DNA of 33,995 bases from Microbulbifer mangrovi (GTDB lineage Bacteria; Pseudomonadota; Gammaproteobacteria; Pseudomonadales; Cellvibrionaceae), in NCBI RefSeq assembly GCF_002009015.1, contig NZ_LZDE01000312.1, forward strand, positions 1 to 33,995. The letters run 5' to 3'. Made by a program: the position numbers and the translations under genes. This document shows positions 16,775 to 24,240 of the stretch, piece by piece; positions within the stretch are counted from its first letter, which is position 1, and the number at the start of each line of letters is the position of its first letter. The notes beneath the pieces are model-generated. The model was not told the DNA's origin. It was given only the letters and a program-made list of their open reading frames with translations, and did not search any database.

Positions 16775-17623
16775 CTATTGTGGTGACTGTTCGGGTGTAT
16801 AGCCGCTTTCGGCCAACTGGCGGATGCCCTGGGGCGTCTCCACGATCCCCTCTTTGGCCACCCGCAGGCGCAGGGCTTTATTGCGCGCGACAATTTCCGG
16901 ATCAGCGTAACCGCGGGGATGATCCAGGTGGACGCAGATGGCATCAAAGCGCACGTGGCGCGGCTTGATACCGGCATTTTCCAGGCGGACACCGAATTCC
17001 CGGTCCAGGCCACCCCAGGCCATACGCTCGTCAAAACCGTTTACTTTCAGGACATCTTCCCGCCAGGCCGAGGCGTTGGAGCCCTTCAGGTTGCAGGCGG
17101 TGGGGGTGAGACGGTTGAGGAGTGGTGCCCAGCGTTCGCTGGCGCGCAGTTTCAGTGTCTTGCGGCGGGCTTTCAGGCCATTGGCTTTCAGCCACGCGTA
17201 ATCGAAGCAGCGTCCGGAGACAATGTCGTCCCGTGTAATCGCTTCACTGGTGCTCATGGGCAGCTTGAAGTAACTGCCGGAGAGGAAATAACCGGGTTCC
17301 GCGCGGCGCTTGTGTACGGCGAGGAAATCCCCACGCGGAATACAGTCGCCATCGGTGAAGACAATATAGTCACCGCGCGCCTGCAGAATCGCCTTGTTGA
17401 GAATGCGGCATTTGCGGAAACCGTCGTCTTTCTGCCACACATGGCGTATGTCGAGTCCGGTTTCCTCGCGCAGTCGCGCAACCAGCTCGGCGGTTTCCGG
17501 ACCGGAGCCGTCGTCTGCCACGATCACTTCCAGCGGCGGTTCACTCTGACAGCTGTACCCCCACAGTACCTTCTCCAGCCAGACCGGAGAGTTGTAGGTT
17601 GTCATGATCACGGAGATTTTCAT
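16775..17623 (-). CDS. Family 2 glycosyltransferase (GT-A)
   Basis: 282 residues with textbook family 2 motifs: MKISVIMTTYNSPVWLEKVL at the N-terminus, VADDGS (D37, D38), the metal-binding FTDGDCIPR (D91-G-D93), and a C-terminal galactosyltransferase-like block WGGLDREFGVRLENAG followed by HLDHPRGYAD. It is a cytoplasmic or membrane-peripheral enzyme and probably adds a sugar to the LPS core. It is first in a two-gene leftward unit with the transferase at 15821-16720. A 323-bp non-coding region separates it from the divergent family 2 gene at 17947. The C-terminal block is like those seen in WaaE/KfoC-type enzymes; no precise function can be given. Confidence 0.9.
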   Translation of the reverse strand: MKISVIMTTYNSPVWLEKVLWGYSCQSEPPLEVIVADDGSGPETAELVARLREETGLDIRHVWQKDDGFRKCRILNKAILQARGDYIVFTDGDCIPRGDFLAVHKRRAEPGYFLSGSYFKLPMSTSEAITRDDIVSGRCFDYAWLKANGLKARRKTLKLRASERWAPLLNRLTPTACNLKGSNASAWREDVLKVNGFDERMAWGGLDREFGVRLENAGIKPRHVRFDAICVHLDHPRGYADPEIVARNKALRLRVAKEGIVETPQGIRQLAESGYTPEQSPQ

Positions 17624-17946
17624 GGCGGATAATTCCAGTGCAATCGAACGGTGTCAGAGTGTATGCTCCGGGCGCCAACAGTCCAGGTGACTGGGCAGTC
17701 TGGCAGTATAGACCTTGCCGGAGCGGCCTTGGCCGATCGCGGCAAAACACGGATCATACTGATCTCTGGGTATGCATTGAGCCAGGTCCGTGGCGGAAAA
17801 ACGGCGCATTCTAGGGTGTTTTGCCGGTTACTGCACCCGACGCATGTCGCAATTCGCGTCGAGGACGGTACCTGGGGGCGTTCTGCTGGTCATCGGCGCG
17901 GGACGAGTTCTGGTATGCTGCGCGAAATTTCTACGGACACCTAGAA
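17624..17946. other. Non-coding region between two divergent family 2 glycosyltransferase genes
   Basis: 323 bases with no plausible gene. An in-frame extension of the rightward gene to an ATG at 17821 has no family-like sequence. A TG-G-TATGCT extended -10 motif at 17911-17919 is suitably placed 28 nt before the rightward start, without a good -35. Nothing else convincing is seen. Confidence 0.4.
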
Positions 17947-18846
17947 ATGCATATCTTTGTTTTCTCTTATAATCGTGGCCCCTTCCTCGAGAACTGTATT
18001 CGTTCCATCGAGGCCTGCGCGCCGCAGTGCGACCTGACGGTCATTGACGATGGTAGTGACGACCCGGATACCCGGAGGATCCTCGCGGAGATCGGCCAGC
18101 GACACCGGGTTGTGGATAAAACCGCGGAGTCCGGCCACAAGCTCGGGGGGCTCTACGCCAATATGCAGGCGGCCTATGAGATGGCGGCGGATGACGAGCT
18201 GATCTGCTTTCTCCAGGATGATACCCAGATGGTGCGTCCATTGAGTGACGGCGATCTGGAAGCACTGCGCCAGAGTTTTGCCGCACAGCCGGACCTGGGA
18301 TTCATTTCTCCGGCATTTGTGCGTGGGATTTCCCTAAAAAGGAAAGTCGACCGGGATTTCCGCTTTGATGCGTCGCGCAATTTCTGGTTCTGGTATCCGC
18401 GCAAACGCTCCACCGGGACCTGGTTTTCCGCGCTGTTGATCGCCGATCCACGTCGTCTGCGCGAGGTGAACTGGCAGTTTGAGGTCGGGGAGTCGGTCAA
18501 CAACCGCAAGGCGGCCAAGATCTTCTGTCGCATGGCGCGCATGCGCGCACCCTTTTCCATGTGGTTGCCCAACGGGCGCGCCTACCGCGGCAAGCAGAAA
18601 TCGCTGGCGCTGCGGTTTGGCGAATGGTCTCGCTCCTGTGGCCTGTATCCGCTGCAAATCATGAGTGAGCAGGAGGTCGAGGCCCTGAACAATGCCGAGC
18701 CTCCGCGCTTGCCGGTGGCTGAGGAGTGCCTGCAGACCACCCGTGGCAGAATCCGCACGCCCTGGGCGTACGATCCCATGCAGGGTGCTGGCTGGCTCAA
18801 ACTGTTCGACCGCCTGGAGCGCAAACTGCGCGGCCTGTTTTCCTGA
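17947..18846 (+). CDS. Family 2 glycosyltransferase (GT-A)
   Basis: 299 residues beginning MHIFVFSYNRGPFLENCIRS, with VIDDGSDDPDTRR (D34, D35) for nucleotide binding, the lysine-rich linker AESGHKLGGLYANMQ, and FLQDDTQMV as the DxD equivalent. The C-terminal 110 residues are basic (KRKVDRDFRF, NNRKAAKIF), suggesting membrane-peripheral binding. ATG 17947 is chosen over an upstream in-frame ATG at 17821 because the family sequence starts here. No strong ribosome binding site is visible. It is followed after 62 bp, containing a perfect 8-bp hairpin, by the Kdo-kinase-like gene, and both are probably in one transcript. Target sugar unknown. Confidence 0.85.
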   Translation: MHIFVFSYNRGPFLENCIRSIEACAPQCDLTVIDDGSDDPDTRRILAEIGQRHRVVDKTAESGHKLGGLYANMQAAYEMAADDELICFLQDDTQMVRPLSDGDLEALRQSFAAQPDLGFISPAFVRGISLKRKVDRDFRFDASRNFWFWYPRKRSTGTWFSALLIADPRRLREVNWQFEVGESVNNRKAAKIFCRMARMRAPFSMWLPNGRAYRGKQKSLALRFGEWSRSCGLYPLQIMSEQEVEALNNAEPPRLPVAEECLQTTRGRIRTPWAYDPMQGAGWLKLFDRLERKLRGLFS

Positions 18847-18853
18847 TGTGTAC

Positions 18854-18874
18854 TTGCCGGGCTGAACCCGGCAA
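18854..18874. other. Small hairpin between the family 2 transferase and the Kdo-kinase-like gene
   Basis: TTGCCGGG (18854-18861) and CCCGGCAA (18867-18874) form a perfect 8-bp stem with a CTGAA loop. No T tract follows, so it is more likely an RNA-processing or stability element than a terminator. Confidence 0.5.
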
Positions 18875-18908
18875 TAGAATGATCAAGACTTATAACAGCT
18901 AACAGACG

Positions 18909-19703
18909 ATGACTGCGCAGAGGGTTTTGCGCGGCATGCTATTGAGGGTATTTCCGGTGGGGTATCGGCAATTCAGAAACGGACTGGCGAATGTCATCTA
19001 TGACGAAGATATCGTCGGTGCCGACTGCGAAAAGCTATTCGATCTGACGTGGCTGCAGGCCAACAGTCGCTGTGCCCAGGTGGAGCGGGGTAAGGCGGTG
19101 ATGTTTGAATACGCGGGCGTGGAGCTCGTGTACAAACAGTACCACCGGGGCGGGCTCGCCGGTCGCGTAGTCGAGAAAACCTATTTATACAGTCCCCTGT
19201 CCAACACGCGCGTGTGGCGTGAATTCAATATGCTGCGGGCAATGCGCGCGCTGGGCCTGCCGGTTCCACGGCCGGCGGCGGCGCGCTGTGTGAGTGTGCC
19301 GCCGCTGGCTTATCGTGGCGCTTTGATTACCGAGCGTGTAGCGGATTCTAAAAACCTCACCGAGGTGCTCTGCGAGCGCCCGGTGGATAATGCTGATTGG
19401 GAAAAGCTCGGTGAATTGATTGCGCGCTTTCACGCGGAGAACGTGTATCACGCGGATCTCAATGCGAGCAATATTCTGCTGACCGGCAGCGGAGATTTTT
19501 ACCTGATCGACTTCGATAAAGGGGTAATCCGCGATTCCCTTTCCCCTCAGGATGCCGAATCCAATGTGTCGCGCCTGCGCCGCTCTCTAGACAAGTTGCA
19601 GGGCAAGCACTCTCCATTCCACTTCTCCGATGACAACTGGCGCGCGCTTACCAGTGGCTACGCCAGTGCCCGACAGATGGCCCGGGATTACACCGAGAAG
19701 TAA
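18909..19703 (+). CDS. Kdo kinase/WaaP-like LPS core kinase
   Basis: 264 residues with a small eukaryote-like kinase fold: [19 protein letters not shown] (ATP-binding Lys region), the [20 protein letters not shown] block, the catalytic loop [12 protein letters not shown] (D183, N188) and the metal site LIDFDKG (D201). This layout fits 3-deoxy-D-manno-octulosonate kinase (KdkA, EC 2.7.1.166), which phosphorylates Kdo O-4 in LPS of Haemophilus and Vibrio; WaaP heptose kinases share the fold. KdkA is favoured by size and by the GLAGR and FDKG segments, and by the lack of heptosyltransferase genes here. It lies downstream of a family 2 transferase. The last 16 bases overlap the convergent epimerase gene. 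Confidence 0.85.
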   Translation: MTAQRVLRGMLLRVFPVGYRQFRNGLANVIYDEDIVGADCEKLFDLTWLQANSRCAQVERGKAVMFEYAGVELVYKQYHRGGLAGRVVEKTYLYSPLSNTRVWREFNMLRAMRALGLPVPRPAAARCVSVPPLAYRGALITERVADSKNLTEVLCERPVDNADWEKLGELIARFHAENVYHADLNASNILLTGSGDFYLIDFDKGVIRDSLSPQDAESNVSRLRRSLDKLQGKHSPFHFSDDNWRALTSGYASARQMARDYTEK

Positions 19704-20716
19704 TCCCGGTACCAGTTCACAAACTTCTGTACTCCCTCGCGCACGCCGGTATCCGGACGGTAACCGGTGGCCCGCTGCAATTTGCGTGTGTCTGCATGGG
19801 TATCGGGAATATCCCCCGCCTGCATTGGCAGTAATTCGCGAATCGCCTTTTTCCCCAGCGCTTCCTCCAGTGCATCGATATAGTCGGAAAGCTGTGCCGG
19901 GTTGCCGTTGCCGATGTTGAAGATGCGGAAGGGCGCATTGCTGGTTGAAGGCAATGGCTCCGCTGCGCTCCATTCCGGGTCGGCGCTGGCGATCTGGTCG
20001 CTGGATTTGATCACGCCTTCGACGATGTCATCGATATAGGTGAAATCGCGGCTATGGTGGCCGTGGTTGAACACCGGGATTGGCTTGCCCTCGAGGATCA
20101 GGCGGGTGAACTTGAACAGCGCCATATCCGGCCGACCCCAGGGACCGTACACGGTAAAAAAGCGCAGCCCGGTGGTGGGCAGGCGGAACAGGTGGCTGTA
20201 GCTGTGGGCCATCAGTTCGTTGGCGCGCTTGGTAGCGGCGTAGAACTGCAGCGGATGGTCCACCCCGTGATCCTCGCTGAATGGCATGGTGGTATTGCCA
20301 CCGTAGACACTGCTGGTGCTGGCGTAGGTGAGGTGCGGCGTTTTTGCGTGGCGACAGGTTTCCAGTAGGTTGGAAAAACCTACCAGATTGCTCTCCACAT
20401 AGGATTCCGGGTGCTCGATGGAGTGACGCACCCCGGCCTGTGCGGCGAGGTGAATGACCCGGTCAAATTCGTGGCGCTCGAAACAGGCATCGAGGGCGGG
20501 TCTGTCGGCGATATTTGCACGGACAAACTCGTACCCAACGCTATCGCCTTGCTGCTGGGCAAGCTTTTCCAGTTCCCGCAGGCGTGCCTCCTTGAGGCTG
20601 GTTTCGTAGTAGTCGTTGACGTTGTCCACGCCCACCACCGAGTCACCCCGGGCCATCAGGGTTTTCGCCACGTGGAAGCCGATAAAGCCCGCGTTGCCGG
20701 TAATCAGGTACTTCAT
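19688..20716 (-). CDS. NAD-dependent sugar-nucleotide epimerase, probably UDP-glucuronate 4-epimerase
   Basis: 342-residue extended short-chain dehydrogenase. It has GNAGFIG near residues 7-13 for NAD binding, [16 protein letters not shown], the catalytic S-T-S and Y159-x3-K163 ([11 protein letters not shown]), and [19 protein letters not shown]. The last pattern is characteristic of the UDP-glucuronate 4-epimerase branch (WbnF/Cap1J/LpsL type), which gives UDP-galacturonate. ATG 20716 has GGAT upstream; a GTG at 20728 would add 4 residues. Ugd at 6239-7585 would supply the substrate. The C-terminus overlaps the Kdo-kinase-like gene by 16 bp in convergent orientation. UDP-glucose 4-epimerase is less likely from the motifs. 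Confidence 0.9.
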   Translation of the reverse strand: MKYLITGNAGFIGFHVAKTLMARGDSVVGVDNVNDYYETSLKEARLRELEKLAQQQGDSVGYEFVRANIADRPALDACFERHEFDRVIHLAAQAGVRHSIEHPESYVESNLVGFSNLLETCRHAKTPHLTYASTSSVYGGNTTMPFSEDHGVDHPLQFYAATKRANELMAHSYSHLFRLPTTGLRFFTVYGPWGRPDMALFKFTRLILEGKPIPVFNHGHHSRDFTYIDDIVEGVIKSSDQIASADPEWSAAEPLPSTSNAPFRIFNIGNGNPAQLSDYIDALEEALGKKAIRELLPMQAGDIPDTHADTRKLQRATGYRPDTGVREGVQKFVNWYRDYFSV

Positions 20717-20826
20717 GGGGTTATCCACACCGTAATTGGTTCTCGCAAGGGACCACTGCCGTTATTCCCCGAAGAGTGCTCCCGGGTGATGTTCCCGGTC
20801 GGGTACCGCAATTGTAGTCAGTCCAT

Positions 20827-20860
20827 AAAAAAGGCCGGCACTATAGCAGTGCCGGCCTTT
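20827..20860 (-). terminator. Rho-independent terminator of tolC
   Basis: A 13-bp perfect inverted repeat, AAAGGCCGGCACT (20830-20842) and AGTGCCGGCCTTT (20848-20860), with a 5-nt loop. On the minus strand it ends in six Ts (the A run at 20827-20832 on the plus strand), just past the tolC stop. Confidence 0.9.
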
Positions 20861-20881
20861 GAATGGTGTGCTGGAGGTAGA

Positions 20882-22390
20882 TTATTTGGTGAGCGGCGCA
20901 GCACCACTATCCAGAATATGCGCGCGGGAAACCGGGCTGGCCGGGTTCAGGCGTGCATCCAGCTGCTGCAGGTCTTCCGGTGCCAGCAGGCCGGCTACCA
21001 GTTTCAGGTTCAGGGTGTTAAGGATGTAGTCGTACAGCGCGTTAGCATAATCGGTCTTGGCCAATGCCAGGGTGCGCTGGGCCAGTAACACATCGACAAT
21101 ATTACGGGTACCCACCTCGTAGCCGGCCTGGGTCGCATCCAGGGCGCTCTTGGCGGAGATTACCGCCTGTTCGCGGGCTTCTACTCGGCTAGTGTCGGTG
21201 GTGACCGCACGGTGCAGGGTACGGGTGTCCTGAATGGTGTTGCGCTCGGTCAGGTTGCGGATGTCCTCGGACTGAAACGCCAGGTTACGCGCTTCGCGAC
21301 GGCTGGCGCTCAGGCGGCCACCGCTGTAGATGGGCATCTCGAAGGTGATCGCGGCAATCTTGGTTTCGGTCTCGTCATCGATCGGGGAGCCGGTGGAGAA
21401 AGGCTCGAAACCTGGGAAAGTCGTAGTGCCATTCCGGTCGCCGTCCCGATAGCCCTTGTCGTAGGACAGGTTGCCGTACAGGGTGGGCAGGTGTTCGGCC
21501 GCAGCGGCGCGCGCGTTGTAGCGCGAGGCATCGGCGTTGAGGCGGACGGCCTTCAGGGTGTAGTTGTTGGCCAGGGCAAACTCAACCCAGGAAGCACGAT
21601 CCGCAGGGTTCGGTGCGGATACGGCGAAGTTCGGCTGCAGCGGCGCTACCACATCGTGGTTCTGTCCGGTGAGTACGGAGAGCGCGTCGAAATTGCTCAG
21701 CAGGTCGTCCTGGGCAGTGAGGCGACGGGCCACGGCGCTGTCGTAAGCAGAGCGCGAATCGTACACATCGGTGATCGCGGTCAGGCCCACTTCAAAACGC
21801 TGCTGGGTCTGTTCCAGCTGCTTGGCCAGGGCCTCTTCCTCGGCGAGGGCGGCTTCCAGTACGTCGTGGGCGCGCAGTACGTCGAAGTAGGCAGCCGCGA
21901 CACGGATCATCATGTCCTGCTGGTTGGCACTGAACTCGGCTGCGGCCTGTTCACTGAGGGTCTTGCCCTGCTTGTAACCGAACCACGCAGGCAGATCGAA
22001 CAGTGCCTGGGTAAGCCTGGCGCCATAGCCGTGACTGTCGACATCACTGTCGCCAGTGGATCTGCCGGTTACCAGCTGGTTGTTGATGAAGTTCTGGCTG
22101 ATGGAGTCCGATTCGGTGCGGGTTTTGGTGTAGTCCGCACTGGCATTGATCTGTGGCAGCAGCGCGGAGCGACCGAGGTTTTTTGACTCAAGGCCGGCGC
22201 GATAGGCAGCGCGGTCGGCGGCCAATTGCGGATCGTTATCCAGCGCCTGGAGGTACACTTCCCAAAGGGTGTCGGCCTGGGCCTGTACAGCGCCGAGACC
22301 GGTACCCAGTCCGACAACGGCGGCGGCGAGCAGAGATTTGAGTGGGCGGCCAATACGCTGAGCAAGGCGCCCTTTTGCACTTCTTGTCAT
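20882..22390 (-). CDS. tolC: TolC-family outer-membrane efflux channel
   Basis: 502 residues from ATG 22390, with a signal peptide (basic MTRSAKGRLAQR, hydrophobic core, cleavage likely after VQAQA before DTLWEVY). The mature part has the two TolC repeats of coiled-coil hairpins. Family segments include YLQALDNDPQLAADRAAYRA, NINASADYTK-like strand regions, and the Gln/Ala/Glu-rich helices (LAEEEALAKQLEQTQQRFEV and ASRREARNLAFQSEDIRN). It forms a trimeric channel across outer membrane and periplasm for type I secretion and tripartite efflux. AGGA lies 11 nt before the start; an upstream in-frame start at 22438 adds 16 residues with no signal-peptide character. It is divergent from the MCE operon; in E. 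coli tolC is divergent directly from nudF. Confidence 0.95.
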   Translation of the reverse strand: MTRSAKGRLAQRIGRPLKSLLAAAVVGLGTGLGAVQAQADTLWEVYLQALDNDPQLAADRAAYRAGLESKNLGRSALLPQINASADYTKTRTESDSISQNFINNQLVTGRSTGDSDVDSHGYGARLTQALFDLPAWFGYKQGKTLSEQAAAEFSANQQDMMIRVAAAYFDVLRAHDVLEAALAEEEALAKQLEQTQQRFEVGLTAITDVYDSRSAYDSAVARRLTAQDDLLSNFDALSVLTGQNHDVVAPLQPNFAVSAPNPADRASWVEFALANNYTLKAVRLNADASRYNARAAAAEHLPTLYGNLSYDKGYRDGDRNGTTTFPGFEPFSTGSPIDDETETKIAAITFEMPIYSGGRLSASRREARNLAFQSEDIRNLTERNTIQDTRTLHRAVTTDTSRVEAREQAVISAKSALDATQAGYEVGTRNIVDVLLAQRTLALAKTDYANALYDYILNTLNLKLVAGLLAPEDLQQLDARLNPASPVSRAHILDSGAAPLTK

Positions 22391-22858
22391 TACTGTTGAT
22401 TTCCTGTGACAGCTGCGGTCTTCAAGTTTCCGTGGCATCGTGCGTTAGCTACGCCCACTGTGTTCCTGTAAACCCCGCTTCCTTTTCTGCTTGTGCTTCT
22501 GAAAGGATCTGAAGCCAGTCTGTAATGTGCTCTGAAGGCGGCGCTGGCTTGGCCCGGAATGCAGTTGCATCCGTTTTCGATACGGAGTTCGGGCCTGCGG
22601 TCGCGAGAGTGTACCTCTCGGCCGCATAAGCGTCGAGGCGACGACCGGCGCAATTTGGTATATCTTCGTTAAACTGACGCGAACTTGCGTCCAGTGGCAA
22701 AAGGTACCTGTGTGCCGGACTGCGCGTCACTTCCCGCGCCGCTTCCCGGTTACTCTGACGCAGCGGAGGTCGCCTGTGGATGCACCCGCAGAGGTTTTGC
22801 CTGTGAGGATGCACCTCAGGCTCACTGGCGCAGTGCAGAAAACGGAAATTAACAGGCC
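22391..22858. other. Non-coding region between divergent tolC and the pqiA-like operon
   Basis: 468 bases without a convincing gene. It must hold promoters for both sides; an AT-rich spot around 22650-22675 (TTTGGTATATC, GTTAAAC) is the likeliest place, but no clean -35/-10 pair stands out. Two near-identical direct repeats, GCCTGTGGATGCACC (22772-22786) and GCCTGTGAGGATGCACC (22799-22815), lie just upstream of the operon. A small GAGAG-TGTAC-CTCTC palindrome is also present near 22607-22621. Confidence 0.45.
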
Positions 22859-23572
22859 ATGGGGCAACAATCCCGACAGGACACTTACAGTGCAGCGATG
22901 CCGGCGGGGCCGGAGGGTTCCAGTGCCCGGTGGCAGAGAGCCTGCCACCAGTGCGACCTGCTACTAACCCGTGCGCACGCGCCGATCGGACAGCGGCTGA
23001 TATGCCCGCGCTGTGGAGCCACCCTGCACCGCAATATGGAGCGCAGCGTCGCCCATACCGCTGCGCTTAGTCTCACTGGCCTTCTTCTGTTCATCCCCAC
23101 CGCCACGCTGCCGTTGCTGGAGTTTTCCCTGTTTTCCTTCGGTGCGGAAAACACTCTGATGAATGGTGTGCAGTCGCTGTTTGCCGAGGGTTATTACTGG
23201 CTCGCCTCGCTGGTGTTGTTCTGCAGTGTGTTGGCACCGGTGGGCAAGTTCCTGCTACTGGCCTTTATTTGCTGGGGCAGCGCCTGGGCCAGTATGGCGA
23301 AGCCGGTGGCGCGGGCGCTGCGCTGGTATCACCACCTGCAGGAGTGGGGCATGCTCGATGTCTATATGTTGGGGATTCTTGTGGCGCTGGTGAAGATGTC
23401 GGACCTGGGCAAAATGTCGGTTGAGCCGGGGCTTTACTGTTTTGTGGCCATGATGGTGGTGTCCAGCGCGGCCACCGTATCCTTCGATGCAGAAACTGTG
23501 TGGGCGCGACTGGCCCGCCGTGCGGCGGCTGGAAATAAGGGTGCTTCGGGGCAACCGGAGGGGATGTCGTGA
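22859..23572 (+). CDS. PqiA/LetA-type membrane protein, first half-length subunit
   Basis: 237 residues. An N-terminal zinc-ribbon (C29-x2-C32 and C49-x2-C52, CHQCDLL / CPRCGATL) precedes four hydrophobic segments: AALSLTGLLLFIPTATLPLL, YYWLASLVLFCSVLAPVGKF, MLDVYMLGILVALVKM and GLYCFVAMMVVSSAATVSF. This is one half of E. coli PqiA/LetA (about 420 residues, two such halves fused). These inner-membrane proteins work with periplasmic MCE tubes in lipid transport between membranes. ATG 22859 is used; the ribosome binding site is weak (GGA about 12 nt upstream). It overlaps the second half-PqiA gene by 4 bases and starts a three-gene operon. Confidence 0.9.
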   Translation: MGQQSRQDTYSAAMPAGPEGSSARWQRACHQCDLLLTRAHAPIGQRLICPRCGATLHRNMERSVAHTAALSLTGLLLFIPTATLPLLEFSLFSFGAENTLMNGVQSLFAEGYYWLASLVLFCSVLAPVGKFLLLAFICWGSAWASMAKPVARALRWYHHLQEWGMLDVYMLGILVALVKMSDLGKMSVEPGLYCFVAMMVVSSAATVSFDAETVWARLARRAAAGNKGASGQPEGMS

Positions 23573-24240
23573 AGCGTCCGGTGCGGGCACTATCTTCGGG
23601 ATTCTGGACCTGTCTGGGGTGTCGTCAGCTGGTGCGGGCACCGCAGGCGGATTCCTGTCTGTGCCCTCGCTGCGGCGCACGTATGCATGGAAGGGTGGAC
23701 GGCAGCATCATGCTGACATGGGCGCTGACCATTACCGGGGCGCTATTGCTGATCCCCGCTAACATCCTGCCGGTGATGACGGTGATTTATCTGGGCTCGG
23801 GAGACCCGAGCACGATTATTGGCGGCGCCATGGAGTTGTATCACGCGGGGCTGTGGGGTATTGCCCTGATCGTGTTCGTGGCCAGTATCGCGGTGCCGGT
23901 GATGAAACTGGTGGGCCTGGTGATGCTGTGCCTGATGGTGCAGCGACGCTGGGATGTATCGCCGCGTCAGGCTATGCGCATTTACAGGGTGGTGAATGCC
24001 ATCGGCCGCTGGTCCCTGCTGGACCTTTTCATGATCTCGATATTGGTGGCGCTGGTGGATATGGGGGCCATCGCCGAAGTGGCTGCGGGTGCCGGCAGTA
24101 CTGCCTTTGCCACCGTCGTGGTTGTGACCATGTTCGCAGTGCGCGCATTTGACCCGCGTCTGGTGTGGGATGTATACGAAGAAAAAGTGTCTGCTAGAGA
24201 GGCGCAGGTAGACGAGAATCTTCACAGGGAGAATGGATGA
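23569..24240 (+). CDS. PqiA/LetA-type membrane protein, second half-length subunit
   Basis: 223 residues from a GTG start that overlaps the preceding stop (GTGA, 4 bases); GGAGGGG lies just upstream. It repeats the layout of the first subunit: a zinc ribbon (C15-x2-C18 and C32-x2-C35) and four membrane segments, including MLTWALTITGALLLIPANIL, GLWGIALIVFVASIAVPVM, LLDLFMISILVALVDMGAIA and AFATVVVVTMFAVRAFDPRL. The IPANILPVM block is the PqiA family signature. The two halves probably form a heterodimer equivalent to one fused PqiA/LetA. Its stop overlaps the MCE gene start (ATGA), so all three genes are translationally coupled. Confidence 0.92.
   Translation: MKRPVRALSSGFWTCLGCRQLVRAPQADSCLCPRCGARMHGRVDGSIMLTWALTITGALLLIPANILPVMTVIYLGSGDPSTIIGGAMELYHAGLWGIALIVFVASIAVPVMKLVGLVMLCLMVQRRWDVSPRQAMRIYRVVNAIGRWSLLDLFMISILVALVDMGAIAEVAAGAGSTAFATVVVVTMFAVRAFDPRLVWDVYEEKVSAREAQVDENLHRENG

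Noticed and set aside
21212-22186. 324-codon plus-strand frame
   Set aside because: Antisense to tolC; composition typical of a shadow frame.
23569-24240. Frameshifted single pqiA gene rather than two genes
   Set aside because: Each half has its own zinc ribbon and four membrane segments, the 4-base overlap GTGA is a normal coupling signal with an upstream GGAGGGG, and separate half-PqiA genes are known in other proteobacteria.
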